Positions 37,811-47,454 of a stretch of 64,000 nt of DNA are shown here, piece after piece. A model generated the notes under the pieces. That model worked only from the letters and a program-made list of their open reading frames with translations. It did not search any database and was not told where the DNA came from. The first letter of the stretch is position 1; each line of letters starts with the position of its first letter. The DNA is from CAVRAW01 sp963716135. Its GTDB lineage: Bacteria; Planctomycetota; Planctomycetia; Pirellulales; JADZDJ01. The stretch covers positions 3,286,001 through 3,350,000 of the forward strand of contig OY970289.1 in NCBI GenBank assembly GCA_963716135.1, in the 5' to 3' direction. Position numbers and translations under genes: made by a program.

Positions 37811-39913
37811 TTACTTCTTCGGATTACTGGCCGGACCCCAGGTGATGGGATCGCTGACGACAAGCGGCTTCGGGTGAACAACCTTAAGAACAGCCTGTGG
37901 ACCGTCGCGCATGCCGAGGAACGATGTCAGGCGTTGCACGAGCGGATTTTGCTGGCTGGTCTTTTGATCTTCGGGCGTCGCCGAATGCGCGTCCTGCAGC
38001 CCGGGCTGTTCTTTCACGGGCGTTTTCTCAACGACTTCTTCGAACGGCGGCACGCTGGCAAGCGTTTTTGCCGAATAGCGGCAGCGGTAGAGCGTGCCAT
38101 CCTTCACGCCTACGAAATCCAGCGCACCGTCGTCCAAGAACTTGATTAACTTGGGTTCCGGCACTGTCGCGGGCGGCGACGACCGTTGATTTTCCTTCCG
38201 TTCTTTGTCTTTAATTTCTCGGTCCTCTGTGCCCACGATCAGTTCGGGCCGCTTAATAACCTGCGGGCGGGTTTGTTGTACGATTGTATCGAAGGTTGGC
38301 CCTGCAAGGGCATCGACCACAACGCGGCAAGTCTCATGCCCAGCTCCCTCGACATAGGCGACATGCTTCCCATCGGGGCTAATGGCAAGGTCAGAGATAT
38401 CTGCACAGCTTGGACTTTGTTTACCATCGAATGTGACGTGGCCAACAGTTTCCCACCTCGCGGAGCGTTCCTCTCTGCCTGCACCTCCTCGCTGTCCTGT
38501 GTTGCTAGCGAACGCATAGTGTTGGCCATCTTCGCTGAGACAAAACCGCACTACGGGCTTGTCATCGATCACTGTTTGCAGCAACGAATCTTTCGTCCTT
38601 ACCACCTTGGCCACATGCTTTCCGTCGGCGGTGTTAAACTCCCGCGTCGCAAGCACTGAATCGCTTGCTGCAAGTTTGTCGTTATCGCGATCGAACGATT
38701 CCGATTCCACTCCGTCTGTAACCACCGCGAATTTGCCACTCTCTCCCTGCAGTGTGTAGATCAATTGCTTGCTATCGGCACTGAAGTGCAAGTTGCCGCA
38801 CGTCTTACCCTTGACTTCCGTCGGTTTGCCGTTTTCGACGACATACGTCTGCGCTTTGCGGTCTCGACCGGTGCCTGTTCGGAGAATACCCACGTACGCA
38901 ATTCGCTGGCAGTCGGGGCTGATGGCAATATCTCTGATTTCATCCCCCCTAGGACCTTCTTTGCCGTCGATGACAACTTGGTACCCGTCCTTGGCCCGGC
39001 CGACGTAAAGGTAATGCTTGCCATCATCGGAGAATTGGAATCGCTCAATAACTGCGTAGCTCTTTTTATCGACGGCGCCATCGTAGACAAGTTGCTTTGG
39101 GTCCATCATCCCGCCAACCACGTAAGCGATGTGTTTTGAATCCGGACTGAATAGTGGCGAGGAGACACGGCGATACACGGGAGATTGACGACCGTCGACC
39201 ATCATTTTGAAACTATTCGGCAAGTTGATATTTCCCTCCGAAGATGTGCCCAGAATATACGCCAACCGCTTGCCATCTGGACTGAACCGGATGGGCGGCC
39301 CCGCATCTTCATCTTCCGGGCTAAAGGTTAGATTGTTACAGGGCGGTCCTTCTTTGCCGTCGTCAACGACGAATTCCTGGTTTCCTCGTCGCGCGATATA
39401 GACCAAACGGTGACCGACGGGCGAAAACTGCAAAAACAACACTTTATCGTAGGGCGGGCTCTCCGACCCATCCACGACGACGACCGCTTTATCATTTTCG
39501 TTCTTGGCCACATACGCCACACGCTGATTGTCCGGGCTAAATTTTAAGAGAGACGTGACTTGATATACCTTGCCAGGTTGTCCGTCCACATAAACCGACT
39601 GCCGGCTGCCCTTGTCGACCACGACGGCGCAGCGACTGCCGTCGTCGGAAAAAATGAACTTGCGCACCCCCTTCTCCATTTCCTTAAGCGACACAGGCCC
39701 CAGCGGCATCGCGTAGAGATTGAACGACTGCTGTGCTGTTGAGGATGACGTCGCTGCCGGCGTACCGGCGCCCGGCTCCGCTGGATCTATCGTCGTGGGC
39801 GTGGTCGCGGGAGTCGTTGTCGGTTCCGCTGCGTTCAAGATTGCGGATATATGTACAAACGTCGCGGCGAACACGAAAAGAGTTAACCGAATCGTGCGGA
39901 TAAGGCGAGTCAT
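37811..39913 (-). CDS. exported beta-propeller protein
   Basis: A 700-aa protein with a signal (RLTLFVFAATFVHISAILNA), a Thr/Pro-rich linker, then at least ten repeats of about 40 residues built on FSPDGKRLAYI and VVDGKEGPP (TolB/WD40-like blades). The start MTRLIRTIRL follows GGAGGTTACAA, better than the ATG 27 nt upstream. It is a tandem paralogue of the next gene. Role unknown; probably periplasmic. Confidence 0.8.
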   Translation of the reverse strand: MTRLIRTIRLTLFVFAATFVHISAILNAAEPTTTPATTPTTIDPAEPGAGTPAATSSSTAQQSFNLYAMPLGPVSLKEMEKGVRKFIFSDDGSRCAVVVDKGSRQSVYVDGQPGKVYQVTSLLKFSPDNQRVAYVAKNENDKAVVVVDGSESPPYDKVLFLQFSPVGHRLVYIARRGNQEFVVDDGKEGPPCNNLTFSPEDEDAGPPIRFSPDGKRLAYILGTSSEGNINLPNSFKMMVDGRQSPVYRRVSSPLFSPDSKHIAYVVGGMMDPKQLVYDGAVDKKSYAVIERFQFSDDGKHYLYVGRAKDGYQVVIDGKEGPRGDEIRDIAISPDCQRIAYVGILRTGTGRDRKAQTYVVENGKPTEVKGKTCGNLHFSADSKQLIYTLQGESGKFAVVTDGVESESFDRDNDKLAASDSVLATREFNTADGKHVAKVVRTKDSLLQTVIDDKPVVRFCLSEDGQHYAFASNTGQRGGAGREERSARWETVGHVTFDGKQSPSCADISDLAISPDGKHVAYVEGAGHETCRVVVDALAGPTFDTIVQQTRPQVIKRPELIVGTEDREIKDKERKENQRSSPPATVPEPKLIKFLDDGALDFVGVKDGTLYRCRYSAKTLASVPPFEEVVEKTPVKEQPGLQDAHSATPEDQKTSQQNPLVQRLTSFLGMRDGPQAVLKVVHPKPLVVSDPITWGPASNPKK

Positions 39914-39961
39914 TTGTAACCTCCGACCATTTAGCGACAAGGTTGATTCAAGGAGTTGAGA

Positions 39962-41726
39962 TCAATTTCCCTGGTTTATCGAGACTTGGTATACCGAGCC
40001 CTCTTTAACGCCCAGGAATTCCAGGGTGTTGTTTTCTGTAAAGTGCAAGCTGTTGGGATTCAAGTCAAGAATTTCCTCATAAGCAGGGCCCAGCATTCCA
40101 TCCACAAACACGGCTTGCTTGTTGCCGGCTGACGCAACCACGGCAAAGTGCTTGCTGTCGTCGCTGAAACGAGCGCGAATACGTTCCGCCGCTAGCCGCG
40201 GGCTTGCCGTCGAGGTACACGATCACATGAGGCGAATTTTTTACGCCCGAGGCCACGAACGCCACTCGGCTCGCATCGGGGCTGAGCATGATGGGGCTGG
40301 CGGCAACCGCGCCGGGCGCTCTGGCTTGGAATTGGCTAATTTGCTTGACCGGCGTGGCTTCATCATTCACGGTCACCTGCCATTTGCCTTTGATCGATCC
40401 ACCGTAGGCCCAGCGTTTGCCGTCGGCGCTGAGCGTGAGCCAATCGGGCGGGAGCTCGCTATACTTCGGCCCTTCCTTTCCGTCGACAACAACTGCGGCC
40501 TGCCGATCTTTGAAGGCGACGTAGGCGTAATGCTCGCCGTCGGCACTAAAGCGAAACTTTTCGATTCGGGCGCCCTCCGATTCCTGACCGTCGACGACCA
40601 CGTAATCCAGACCCTTGTGGCCGATATATGCCACATGCTTGCCGGAGGAGCTGAATTGAAGGCCGTTAATGTATTCGTATTGGGGCCCTTCGTTGCCGTC
40701 GATTACCGCAGCTTTGCCGCCGGTGACGGCTTTGATGTATGCCATGCGCTTTCCGTCGGGGCTAATGACCAGCGACCGATCGACGATGGGATCGGAGGTG
40801 ATTTCCTGATCGTCGACGATCAACGTACCTTCATCGGTAATGTACGCGACCGCGCCTTCATCAGTGAGGATGATGCTGCTGTATCGCTTGGGATAATGTT
40901 TCCCTTCCGTGCCATCGATGACTAGCAGAGATCCCTCGGGCATATGAGCGACGTAAGCGTAATGTTTGCCATTGGAACTGACCTGTAGCGACTCGACCGA
41001 GTCGTAAACAGCGCCGGGAGTCTCGTTGATAACCAAGTGACACCCATCGGACAGATTGCCGGCAAATAAGAGGCGATCGCCGGCAAACGCCACCTCCGTG
41101 GGTTCGATGCGCAAATAGTCCTCACTTTTTTTTCCATCGAGAACCATGTTCCAAACCCAGGGACTGGACGCGTTATTGCAGCACTGATGCGCGAGGTGGG
41201 AGCCATCCTGGCTGAAGTGGAAGAATTGCCTGTCATTCATTCCCTGGAGTGTAGATATTCCGGAAGCGCTGTTGTCAGGGAGTGCGCCCACGGGATCTTG
41301 CTCTTTTCCATCGACGACCGCGATGACCTGCTTTCCGCGGCGGCCTAAATAAGCGCAGCGTTTGCCATCGGGACTAAAACAGATGGAGTAAAAACCATTG
41401 CCGCCATGAGGGACTTCGTCGAAGGCCGGTCCTTCCGCGCCATCGACCATGATCGCTTCGCGGCTACCTTTTTTGACGGGAATGGCCGCGTGGCCACCAT
41501 CTGGGCTTACGAAGAGCGTGACTTGGTAGGGTTCTTTCGCATACGGGCCCAACAGAGTTTCCGTCACGTTTGCTTTCAACGGTGGCAGTGCCGGAGGGCC
41601 AGCGCCCAGCAAACTTGAAAGGCAAGCGACGCCAACGACACACCTGAGTAACTTCAGAGCCAAGTGAAATCTCGGCGTGTCGCCGAGAGCTTCGATAGCA
41701 GGACCAAACAGCGTCGTGCCGCACAT
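39962..41726 (-). CDS. exported beta-propeller protein, paralogue, frame-interrupted
   Basis: Same repeat architecture as its downstream neighbour (VSPDGGHAAIPVKKGSREAI, FSPDGKRCAYLGRRGKQVIA, VVDGKEGPKYSELPPDW). The frame ends early at 40077, but DDSKHFAVVASAGNKQAVFV and GMLGPAYEEILDLNPNSLHF continue in another frame to 39962. The break is in a TCGCGCTCG tract near 40175; adding one GC gives 588 aa and aligns the C-terminus with the paralogue. Confidence 0.75.
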
Positions 41727-42024
41727 TCTTTCCGCCCTTATGGAATTGCACGCTCGAAACGGCTGAGATGAGCCCCTGATTATTACCCCCTATACGGAGG
41801 ATTACAAGCAACGGCTGCGATCAACCTTTGCGTGCGACTATTCTCTTATGTCCGTTTGCCACGCAAACCCGACATTACGTCCGCAGCAGCCTTACGGGGC
41901 GATTTTCGCAAGGTTTCTTGCCGGCGCGTGCCCTTTTTCTGCGCCTTCGTGTCGGGTGCAACGCCGACCCTGACATAGACAGAGTGGCCAGACCGATCAA
42001 AACCAAAAAACAAGGAGCCCGACC

Positions 42025-42690
42025 ATGTTACGCTACTCTCTAAGCCTCGTTGCAATCAGCCTGATTTTTGCCGCCAGCAGTCTCGAAGCCCAGACGGTTA
42101 GCATGGGCTCCGGTTCCTCGAATCAGGAAACGAATGGCGATACGAACGTGCTGGTCCAGCATCATTGCTCCACCTCTGATGAAGGCCTATTGCGGGGTAA
42201 AGCTGATCTGGTCGGCTCCTATGGTCAAGCGGCTCGCAACATGGCTGAGGCCGAAGTGTATGCGTCCCAGGCCCGAGAGCATGAGCTTCGAAATCGCCAA
42301 CTGGTTGCCGCGCAGTACTATGAGCGCAAGGAAATGTTTCAAGCTTCGAAGTCGCATTCCGACAAATCAACGACCACCCCTTACGTGACGGTTTCGAAGA
42401 ACGAAACACCCAAAGCCGGCACCAAGGTTGTGGGCGAGGATGGCCGAATCCATTGGCCCACGGCCTTTCTAAGCGATAACTGCCGCAGCGCTCGCCAAAC
42501 GATCGACATCTACTTCAGCCATCGCGGCCCTGGATACAGCACTGGCATCGGTACTCCGGAATTCGACACTGCCCGTGCGGCAATCGGCGATTTGACCACG
42601 AACCTCAAATCGCGAATCACTGAAATTTCGTCCGGGGACTATGTGGTGGCCAGCAACTTCTTAAAGAACCTGGAGAAATCCGCCATCTAA
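42025..42690 (+). CDS. exported protein of unknown function
   Basis: A 221-aa protein with signal peptide MLRYSLSLVAISLIFAASSL-EA, a helical part rich in Ala/Glu (ARNMAEAEVYASQAREHELR) and a conserved-looking C-terminus (GRIHWPTAFLSDNCRSARQT). It is preceded by AAGGAG 9 nt from the ATG and followed by a strong terminator, so it is monocistronic and probably well expressed. No family recognised. Confidence 0.75.
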   Translation: MLRYSLSLVAISLIFAASSLEAQTVSMGSGSSNQETNGDTNVLVQHHCSTSDEGLLRGKADLVGSYGQAARNMAEAEVYASQAREHELRNRQLVAAQYYERKEMFQASKSHSDKSTTTPYVTVSKNETPKAGTKVVGEDGRIHWPTAFLSDNCRSARQTIDIYFSHRGPGYSTGIGTPEFDTARAAIGDLTTNLKSRITEISSGDYVVASNFLKNLEKSAI

Positions 42691-42709
42691 CGTTGTAACT
42701 TTCCTATTA

Positions 42710-42751
42710 CCCCTGGGACCGAAGGAAAACTTTTGTTCCCAGGGGTTTTTG
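42710..42751 (+). terminator. rho-independent terminator
   Basis: Stem CCCCTGGGA / TCCCAGGGG (9 bp, perfect) around an 18-nt loop, followed by TTTTTG. It lies 20 nt after the stop of the exported protein gene. Confidence 0.9.
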
Positions 42752-42903
42752 TATGCGCTCAATTTCAGGGCTTGTCAGCGGCGATTTTATGGCTGATAGC
42801 TTGGAGCATATTGACGGCTTGAGCGGGGTGTGGGGGTTAAAACGGTTGTCGACAAGACAATCGATTTCCCGAGCGCCTCAGTCCGTTCGAAAGAATATGA
42901 AAT

Positions 42904-42943
42904 GAGCGCATAGCTCAGCTGGTTAGAGTGCCACACTGATAAG
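42904..42943 (+). pseudogene. 5' half of a tRNA-Ile(GAU)-like gene, cut by repeat A
   Basis: GAGCGCA-TA-GCTCAGCTGGTTAGAG reads as acceptor strand and D-arm, followed by CCACACTGATAAG as the 5' anticodon stem and loop with anticodon GAT. Directly after this the sequence becomes the left end of repeat A (GGTTGGTTTTATGAAGCGAC), so no T-arm or 3' acceptor strand exists. Confidence 0.7.
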
Positions 42944-43075
42944 GTTGGTTTTATGAAGCGACCACCGGAACGAATTCAGAGATTCAGCCGGACCAACCTG
43001 CCCGTGTCATCAAATGTATGAGTTTCCAAGGCGCAAACGCAGTCTCATAAACTCGGTCGTTAGATGGCATTCTCA
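42941..43075 (+). repeat. interspersed repeat A, copy 7
   Basis: Nearly full-length copy: GAAGCGACCACCGGAACGAA, GGACCAACCTGCCCGTGTCA, GTCTCATAAACTCGGTCGTT. It begins inside the anticodon loop of the tRNA fragment. The right-hand end grades into unrelated sequence before the cytochrome gene. Confidence 0.75.
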
Positions 43076-43169
43076 AGCGTCAAGGCGGTTCACGAGTTCT
43101 TGGGACGAGGTTCAGGTACTGAGCCTGTCGGAAATCGGTGCAGGATCGCCCAACGACGTTTCTTCCAGT

Positions 43170-43931
43170 CTATTGACCGAAACCTGGACTGTCAGGCCAG
43201 GCTGCACCCGCATCAATCCATGCCTTAAGCTGCGTCAAGTCTTGCTCCGATAACTTGTGTCTTTCGACCGGTTTCATATCCTTCCTGCCCCCAGAAACGA
43301 TCTCGATAAGTGGGCTTTCCGCACTCTTTCCCGGCAGGACGAGCGGCGCATCGGTTTTGAAATAGTCTTCGCGCCGATCAACGCGAAAGTTACCAAGTTG
43401 CCGGTTCGGACCGTGGCAAGACAAACAATTCTTGCTGAGGATAGTTTCAACGCCCGTCCATAAAGAAGGTTGCGGCTCTCCCGTTTCAGCTTGGATTGGT
43501 TGGTGGCTAGCGTCGAGGTTTGATTGTTCTTCCGGTGGACATACGCCCGGAACGACTTCGGTAATCGCTTTGACACTTTGTTGTGTTACCCATGCAAATA
43601 ATGCCAGAGCTGAGCCGAGGAGGAAAAAAACGGTCAAGCCACTCCGCAAGAGCCTGGGATGGGCCTTCGACGTAGGATGGAGTCGCTTACCAATCACGCT
43701 GATAATCCACTGCCAATGCATAATCACGTGAACGAGTATTGTGCTCAGCAGTGCTAGGCTGATCCAAGAATGAATGGCTCCCCATTCATGACGAGTAAGC
43801 GACCATAACGTAACGGTCTTATTCGTCCCTGGTGGTAGGGGGAACCGTAGGATATAGCCCGTCAAAATCATCGCCAGAAATAAACTGGCGGCAGTTAAGT
43901 CAATCAATAAATTCAGGGGCGTGCGATTCAT
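43170..43931 (-). CDS. DUF4405-type membrane cytochrome b fused to a planctomycete cytochrome c domain
   Basis: A 253-aa protein. The N-terminal part has four TM helices with paired histidines (HEWGAIHSWISLALLSTILV, HVIMHWQWI) typical of DUF4405 b-type cytochromes. The C-terminal part has one haem c site, CLSCHG, in the planctomycete context (LSKNCLSCHG, GGRKDMKPVERHKLSEQDLT, LKAWIDAGAAWPD). It follows the arsenic genes on the same strand with a 45-nt gap. Its redox partner is unknown. Confidence 0.8.
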   Translation of the reverse strand: MNRTPLNLLIDLTAASLFLAMILTGYILRFPLPPGTNKTVTLWSLTRHEWGAIHSWISLALLSTILVHVIMHWQWIISVIGKRLHPTSKAHPRLLRSGLTVFFLLGSALALFAWVTQQSVKAITEVVPGVCPPEEQSNLDASHQPIQAETGEPQPSLWTGVETILSKNCLSCHGPNRQLGNFRVDRREDYFKTDAPLVLPGKSAESPLIEIVSGGRKDMKPVERHKLSEQDLTQLKAWIDAGAAWPDSPGFGQ

Positions 43932-43976
43932 GACTACATGGTTCCGTAGCAGGACTTTTATTCAGTCGGCGTATGA

Positions 43977-44265
43977 TCATTCTCCTTTGGATATCGAGGG
44001 CGACTTCGGCGTGTTCGGCTCGCTAAGCTTGGGAGTAAGCAGCTGTCGAATCTCTGCCAATGTTGCGATCCGCCCGGCGACGACGACCCTGCCGTCGATG
44101 GCGAGTGCTGGAAGTGCCCAGGGATTAAGTGCCAAGATGCGGTTGTAGTCCGTGACTTTTTCCACGTGGTCACTACGCCCTTCGGAGGCGCACGGCTTCC
44201 TGCACGTTCTTAAGTAGTCCGATGCAACTTTGGCAACCCATGCTTAACACTTCGAGCGTGGCCAT
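43977..44265 (-). CDS. thioredoxin-like small redox protein of the ars operon, frame-interrupted
   Basis: The first frame starts MATLEVLSMGCQSCIGLLKN with a CxxC redox pair (GCQSC). The remaining VEKVTDYNRILALNPWALPA and LAIDGRVVVAGRIATLAEIR, typical of the small thioredoxin/redox-active-disulfide family, lie in another frame. Restoring one GC in the GTGCGCC tract near 44190 gives 96 aa. It starts 3 nt after the arsA stop. It may supply electrons for arsenate reduction, by position. Confidence 0.75.
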
Positions 44266-44268
44266 AAC

Positions 44269-46050
44269 TCACTTTTGCAATGCAGGTACTTCGGCACCGC
44301 CAACGAGCAGTTTAAGTGCTTGGTATCCCACCGGCGGGTCGATTTGCCAGGGAATGAGCGCCGTGCGCTGGGCCTGCGCGATCATGACTTCGTGGATGAA
44401 CTTCGCTTCGTAACTCTGCCGACCGCAAAGAACAGAGTCGGTCACTTTCAGCGGTGACAGACTCTGGTTGATGACCCAGGCATAAGGCTCTATTTCGGCG
44501 CGTCGCAGATCGCGCTGTAACTGGGCGGCTTCGTGAACTGGCGTCGCTTCCGGGAGCGTGACGATCAGCACGCGGGAAAACTCCGGATCACGCAGGCGGG
44601 GCAGCAGTTGCTCGACGGATTCGGGCATCTGGCTCGACTGGCGCGTCACTTCGCGGTGATAGGCGAGCGCGGCATCGAGCAACAGGATCGTGTGTCCGGT
44701 GGGCGCGGTGTCAAGAACGACGAACCGGTCCGTTCCTTCAGCAACCGCTTCCGCGAAGGCACGGAACACGGCAATTTCTTCGGTGCAGGGAGATCGCAGG
44801 TCTTCAGCAAGCAATGCCTGGCCCTGAACATCAAGGCCCGCACCGGCTGTCTGCATGACTTCTGAAGAGTACCGTGCCGTTTCTGCCGCAGGATCGATCC
44901 GGCTTACGGAGAGGTTCGGTAGCGCATCGCTCGCGATCGTCGCGGCGAGGTGTGCGGCAGGATCGGTGGTGGAAAGATGAACGCGAAAACCGCGTTCGGC
45001 GAGTCCCACCGCGACGGCGGCGGCGACGGTCGTCTTGCCCACGCCGCCTTTGCCCATTGCGAGAATGACACCATGGCCTGGAGCGGCCAGACCATCCATC
45101 AGTGCACCAAGAGTCGAAGGCATCTTGAAGTTCGGTGGCGCTGGAACAGTCCGGCCGACAATCGCTGCTGATCGTGTCCCAAAAGCACGGAGGGCTTCGA
45201 CGCCCAGAACACCATCCGTTGTGAGCGGGATCAGACTGCGCGGAAGATCTCGAATCTGGTCGGGAATTGCGGCTTGTGCGATCTCGCCACGCTGCTGCAT
45301 GGCAACCGCGAGAAGATCCGACGAGTCGCTGGCCTGAAACACGCCATTCACAACGAGGTGCTGATTCTTGACGCCCAGGGCAGCCAACTCGCCGCTGGTC
45401 CGAGCCGCTTCTCGGAATGCCGTCGCCTCGGGGCGAGTAACGAGCACGAGCGTGGTGGTGGCCGAATCGCCCAACGCCCGAACTGTGTCTTGGTATAGCT
45501 TCTGCTGCGTCTGTAGGCCGGCCAGCGGCCCCAGGCATGATGTGCCGGTCGTGTTCTTCTCCATGAACCCCGACCATGCGGACGGGAGGGTTAGCAGTCG
45601 CAGTGTATGCCCCGTGGGCGCGGTGTCGAAAATCACATGGTCGAACGTGGCGGTCGCGCTGGCGTCGCCCAGCAAACTGGAGAACTCGTCGAATGCGGCA
45701 ATCTCCAGCGTGCAAGAGCCAGAGAACTGTTCCTCCATGCTGGCGACTGCTGCGGCTGGCAGGAGGTTCCGATACGGGCCGACCATCCGCTCGCGATATT
45801 CGGCGGCCGATTTTTCCGGGTCGAGATTCATCGCCGAGAGACCCGGCACTGTAGGGACGGGAGTCGGATGATGCCCCAGCGGCGTCCCGAGCACTTCATC
45901 GAGGTTCGATGCCGGATCAGTTGAAACGAGCAGAACTTTCTTGCCGGCATCAGCTAGGCGAACCGCCGTGGCACACGCCAACGAGGTCTTGCCGACGCCC
46001 CCTTTGCCGGTGAAGAACAGATTGCGAGTCGGATGTTCCAAAATCTTCAT
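44269..46050 (-). CDS. arsA: ArsA, arsenite-translocating ATPase
   Basis: A 593-aa two-domain ATPase that energises arsenite efflux. Both halves have the deviant Walker A GKGGVGKT(S/T) and the DTAPTGHT motif. The metal-site cysteines are in SGSCTLE, GTSCLGP and SPCTEE. The start MKILEHPTRNLFFTGKGG at 46050 is preferred; the frame opens 114 nt upstream inside arsD sequence. ArsA normally works with ArsB, here presumably with Acr3. Confidence 0.93.
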   Translation of the reverse strand: MKILEHPTRNLFFTGKGGVGKTSLACATAVRLADAGKKVLLVSTDPASNLDEVLGTPLGHHPTPVPTVPGLSAMNLDPEKSAAEYRERMVGPYRNLLPAAAVASMEEQFSGSCTLEIAAFDEFSSLLGDASATATFDHVIFDTAPTGHTLRLLTLPSAWSGFMEKNTTGTSCLGPLAGLQTQQKLYQDTVRALGDSATTTLVLVTRPEATAFREAARTSGELAALGVKNQHLVVNGVFQASDSSDLLAVAMQQRGEIAQAAIPDQIRDLPRSLIPLTTDGVLGVEALRAFGTRSAAIVGRTVPAPPNFKMPSTLGALMDGLAAPGHGVILAMGKGGVGKTTVAAAVAVGLAERGFRVHLSTTDPAAHLAATIASDALPNLSVSRIDPAAETARYSSEVMQTAGAGLDVQGQALLAEDLRSPCTEEIAVFRAFAEAVAEGTDRFVVLDTAPTGHTILLLDAALAYHREVTRQSSQMPESVEQLLPRLRDPEFSRVLIVTLPEATPVHEAAQLQRDLRRAEIEPYAWVINQSLSPLKVTDSVLCGRQSYEAKFIHEVMIAQAQRTALIPWQIDPPVGYQALKLLVGGAEVPALQK

Positions 46051-46079
46051 GATGCAACTCCGAGTTAAGAGTTCCTCGC

Positions 46080-47336
46080 TTAGCAACACGATGGTCCACC
46101 ACAACAGCCTCCGGATGCACCGACGACAGGCAGCCCGGCGGTCGATGTCCCGGTTCCCAGCCACAATGACAACATCTCGCGCGGTGGATAATCGCGCCGA
46201 CTCACGATGTGACCGTCAATCACGATCAACGGCAGACAATCTGTCCCTTGTGTGGCCAGCAGTTGATGCACTTCAGGGTTCTGAATGAACTCCGCCGGCT
46301 GCTGCGCCAAATTGAATCGCTCGACGTGATGTCCCTGCGATTTCAACCATTCGAGATCGGCCGCGAAGCGTGGGAGCACTGGGTCGACCTGCGGTCCGCA
46401 GACACCCGTCGAACAGCACATCGGCTTGTCGAACACCTGAATCGTTTTCATGGTCTTTTGCTTTTCGTTGGAAATGAGCGGTGTCTCAGCGGATGGTTTG
46501 AGTGCATGCACACGGACGGTGGCGGCGTAAGCGTTGGCGTCGAACTGCGCCAGCACTCGTTCGAGACCGTCATGCAATGGCGACGAGGTTTTGTTGGATT
46601 CAGTCGCTGTGCAGCACGCGTTTGGCGTGGATGAGCAGCATCCTCCTGAACCGGCCTGCGCGTAGACGTTCAGATCCGCCCCAGTATCGGTGACGACCAC
46701 CGCGGCGAATCCCGCTTCCCGCAGCATCCGCTCGTAATCGGAAATCTGGATCGCTCCCGCAATGCAGCCCACATAGGCTTGCACGTCGGTGACAACGGCT
46801 GCAGGCAATGGCTGCTTGAGGGCGATGTCGCTGATGGCGACACGTCCGCCCGGTTTTAGCACACGGGCAATTTCCCGAAACACGGCCAGCTTGTCCGTTG
46901 CCAAGTTGATAACGCAATTACTAATGACACAATCAACAGACACATCGGCCAGCGGTAGCTTGTCGATTGTTGATTGATGAAATTCAACATTCTGGACGTT
47001 TGCCTTGGCAGCATTGCTGCGGGCGAGGGAAAGCATTTCGGGCGTCATATCGACGCCGATCGCCTTTCCAGTTGGTCCGACTTTCGCCGCTGCCAGGAAC
47101 ACATCTAGCCCACCGCCGCAACCCAGGTCGACTACCGTTTCGCCCGGTTTCAAATTGGCGTAGGCGGTCGGGTTGCCACACGACAATCCCATGTTGGCTT
47201 CCGCTGGAATCGACGCCAATTCATCAGACGTGTATCCGAACGCTTCAGCGACGGCTTTCACGCCCGCATGTTCGCTCGATAGCCCGCTAACTGCAACGGT
47301 CCCGTATTTCGATTTCACTGTTTGCTCGATCGACAT
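46080..47336 (-). CDS. ArsM-ArsD fusion: arsenite methyltransferase plus arsenic metallochaperone
   Basis: A 418-aa protein. Residues ~1-285 are ArsM: SAM motif VVDLGCGGGLDVFLAA, cysteines in GLSCGNP, NCVINL and YVGCIAG, a CC-rich segment (GGCCSSTPNACC) and the family end YAATVRVHALKP. After a ~15-residue linker, residues ~300-418 are ArsD: MKTIQVFDKPMCCSTGVCG with the three arsenite cysteines, LPLIVIDG and a vicinal-Cys tail, GGCCGGPSCC. Joining methylation and metallochaperone functions in one chain is unusual. Confidence 0.85.
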   Translation of the reverse strand: MSIEQTVKSKYGTVAVSGLSSEHAGVKAVAEAFGYTSDELASIPAEANMGLSCGNPTAYANLKPGETVVDLGCGGGLDVFLAAAKVGPTGKAIGVDMTPEMLSLARSNAAKANVQNVEFHQSTIDKLPLADVSVDCVISNCVINLATDKLAVFREIARVLKPGGRVAISDIALKQPLPAAVVTDVQAYVGCIAGAIQISDYERMLREAGFAAVVVTDTGADLNVYAQAGSGGCCSSTPNACCTATESNKTSSPLHDGLERVLAQFDANAYAATVRVHALKPSAETPLISNEKQKTMKTIQVFDKPMCCSTGVCGPQVDPVLPRFAADLEWLKSQGHHVERFNLAQQPAEFIQNPEVHQLLATQGTDCLPLIVIDGHIVSRRDYPPREMLSLWLGTGTSTAGLPVVGASGGCCGGPSCC

Positions 47337-47451
47337 CGTTTTTCCTCTTCTTCGGTTTGTACCACAGCACAATCAGCAGAACTACCACCGCGATCAACAC
47401 TACTGACGCTAGGCCGATCACCGAGTTATTTACATAGTCAGGGACGTCCAT
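47287..47451 (-). CDS. small single-TM protein in the ars operon
   Basis: A 54-aa frame, MDVPDYVNNSVIGLASVVLI..., with one strong TM helix and then a basic KPKKRKND segment. It fills the gap between acr3 and arsM and overlaps the arsM start by 50 nt, so it would be translationally coupled. No family recognised. Confidence 0.5.
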   Translation of the reverse strand: MDVPDYVNNSVIGLASVVLIAVVVLLIVLWYKPKKRKNDVDRANSEIEIRDRCS

Positions 47452-47454
47452 ATT

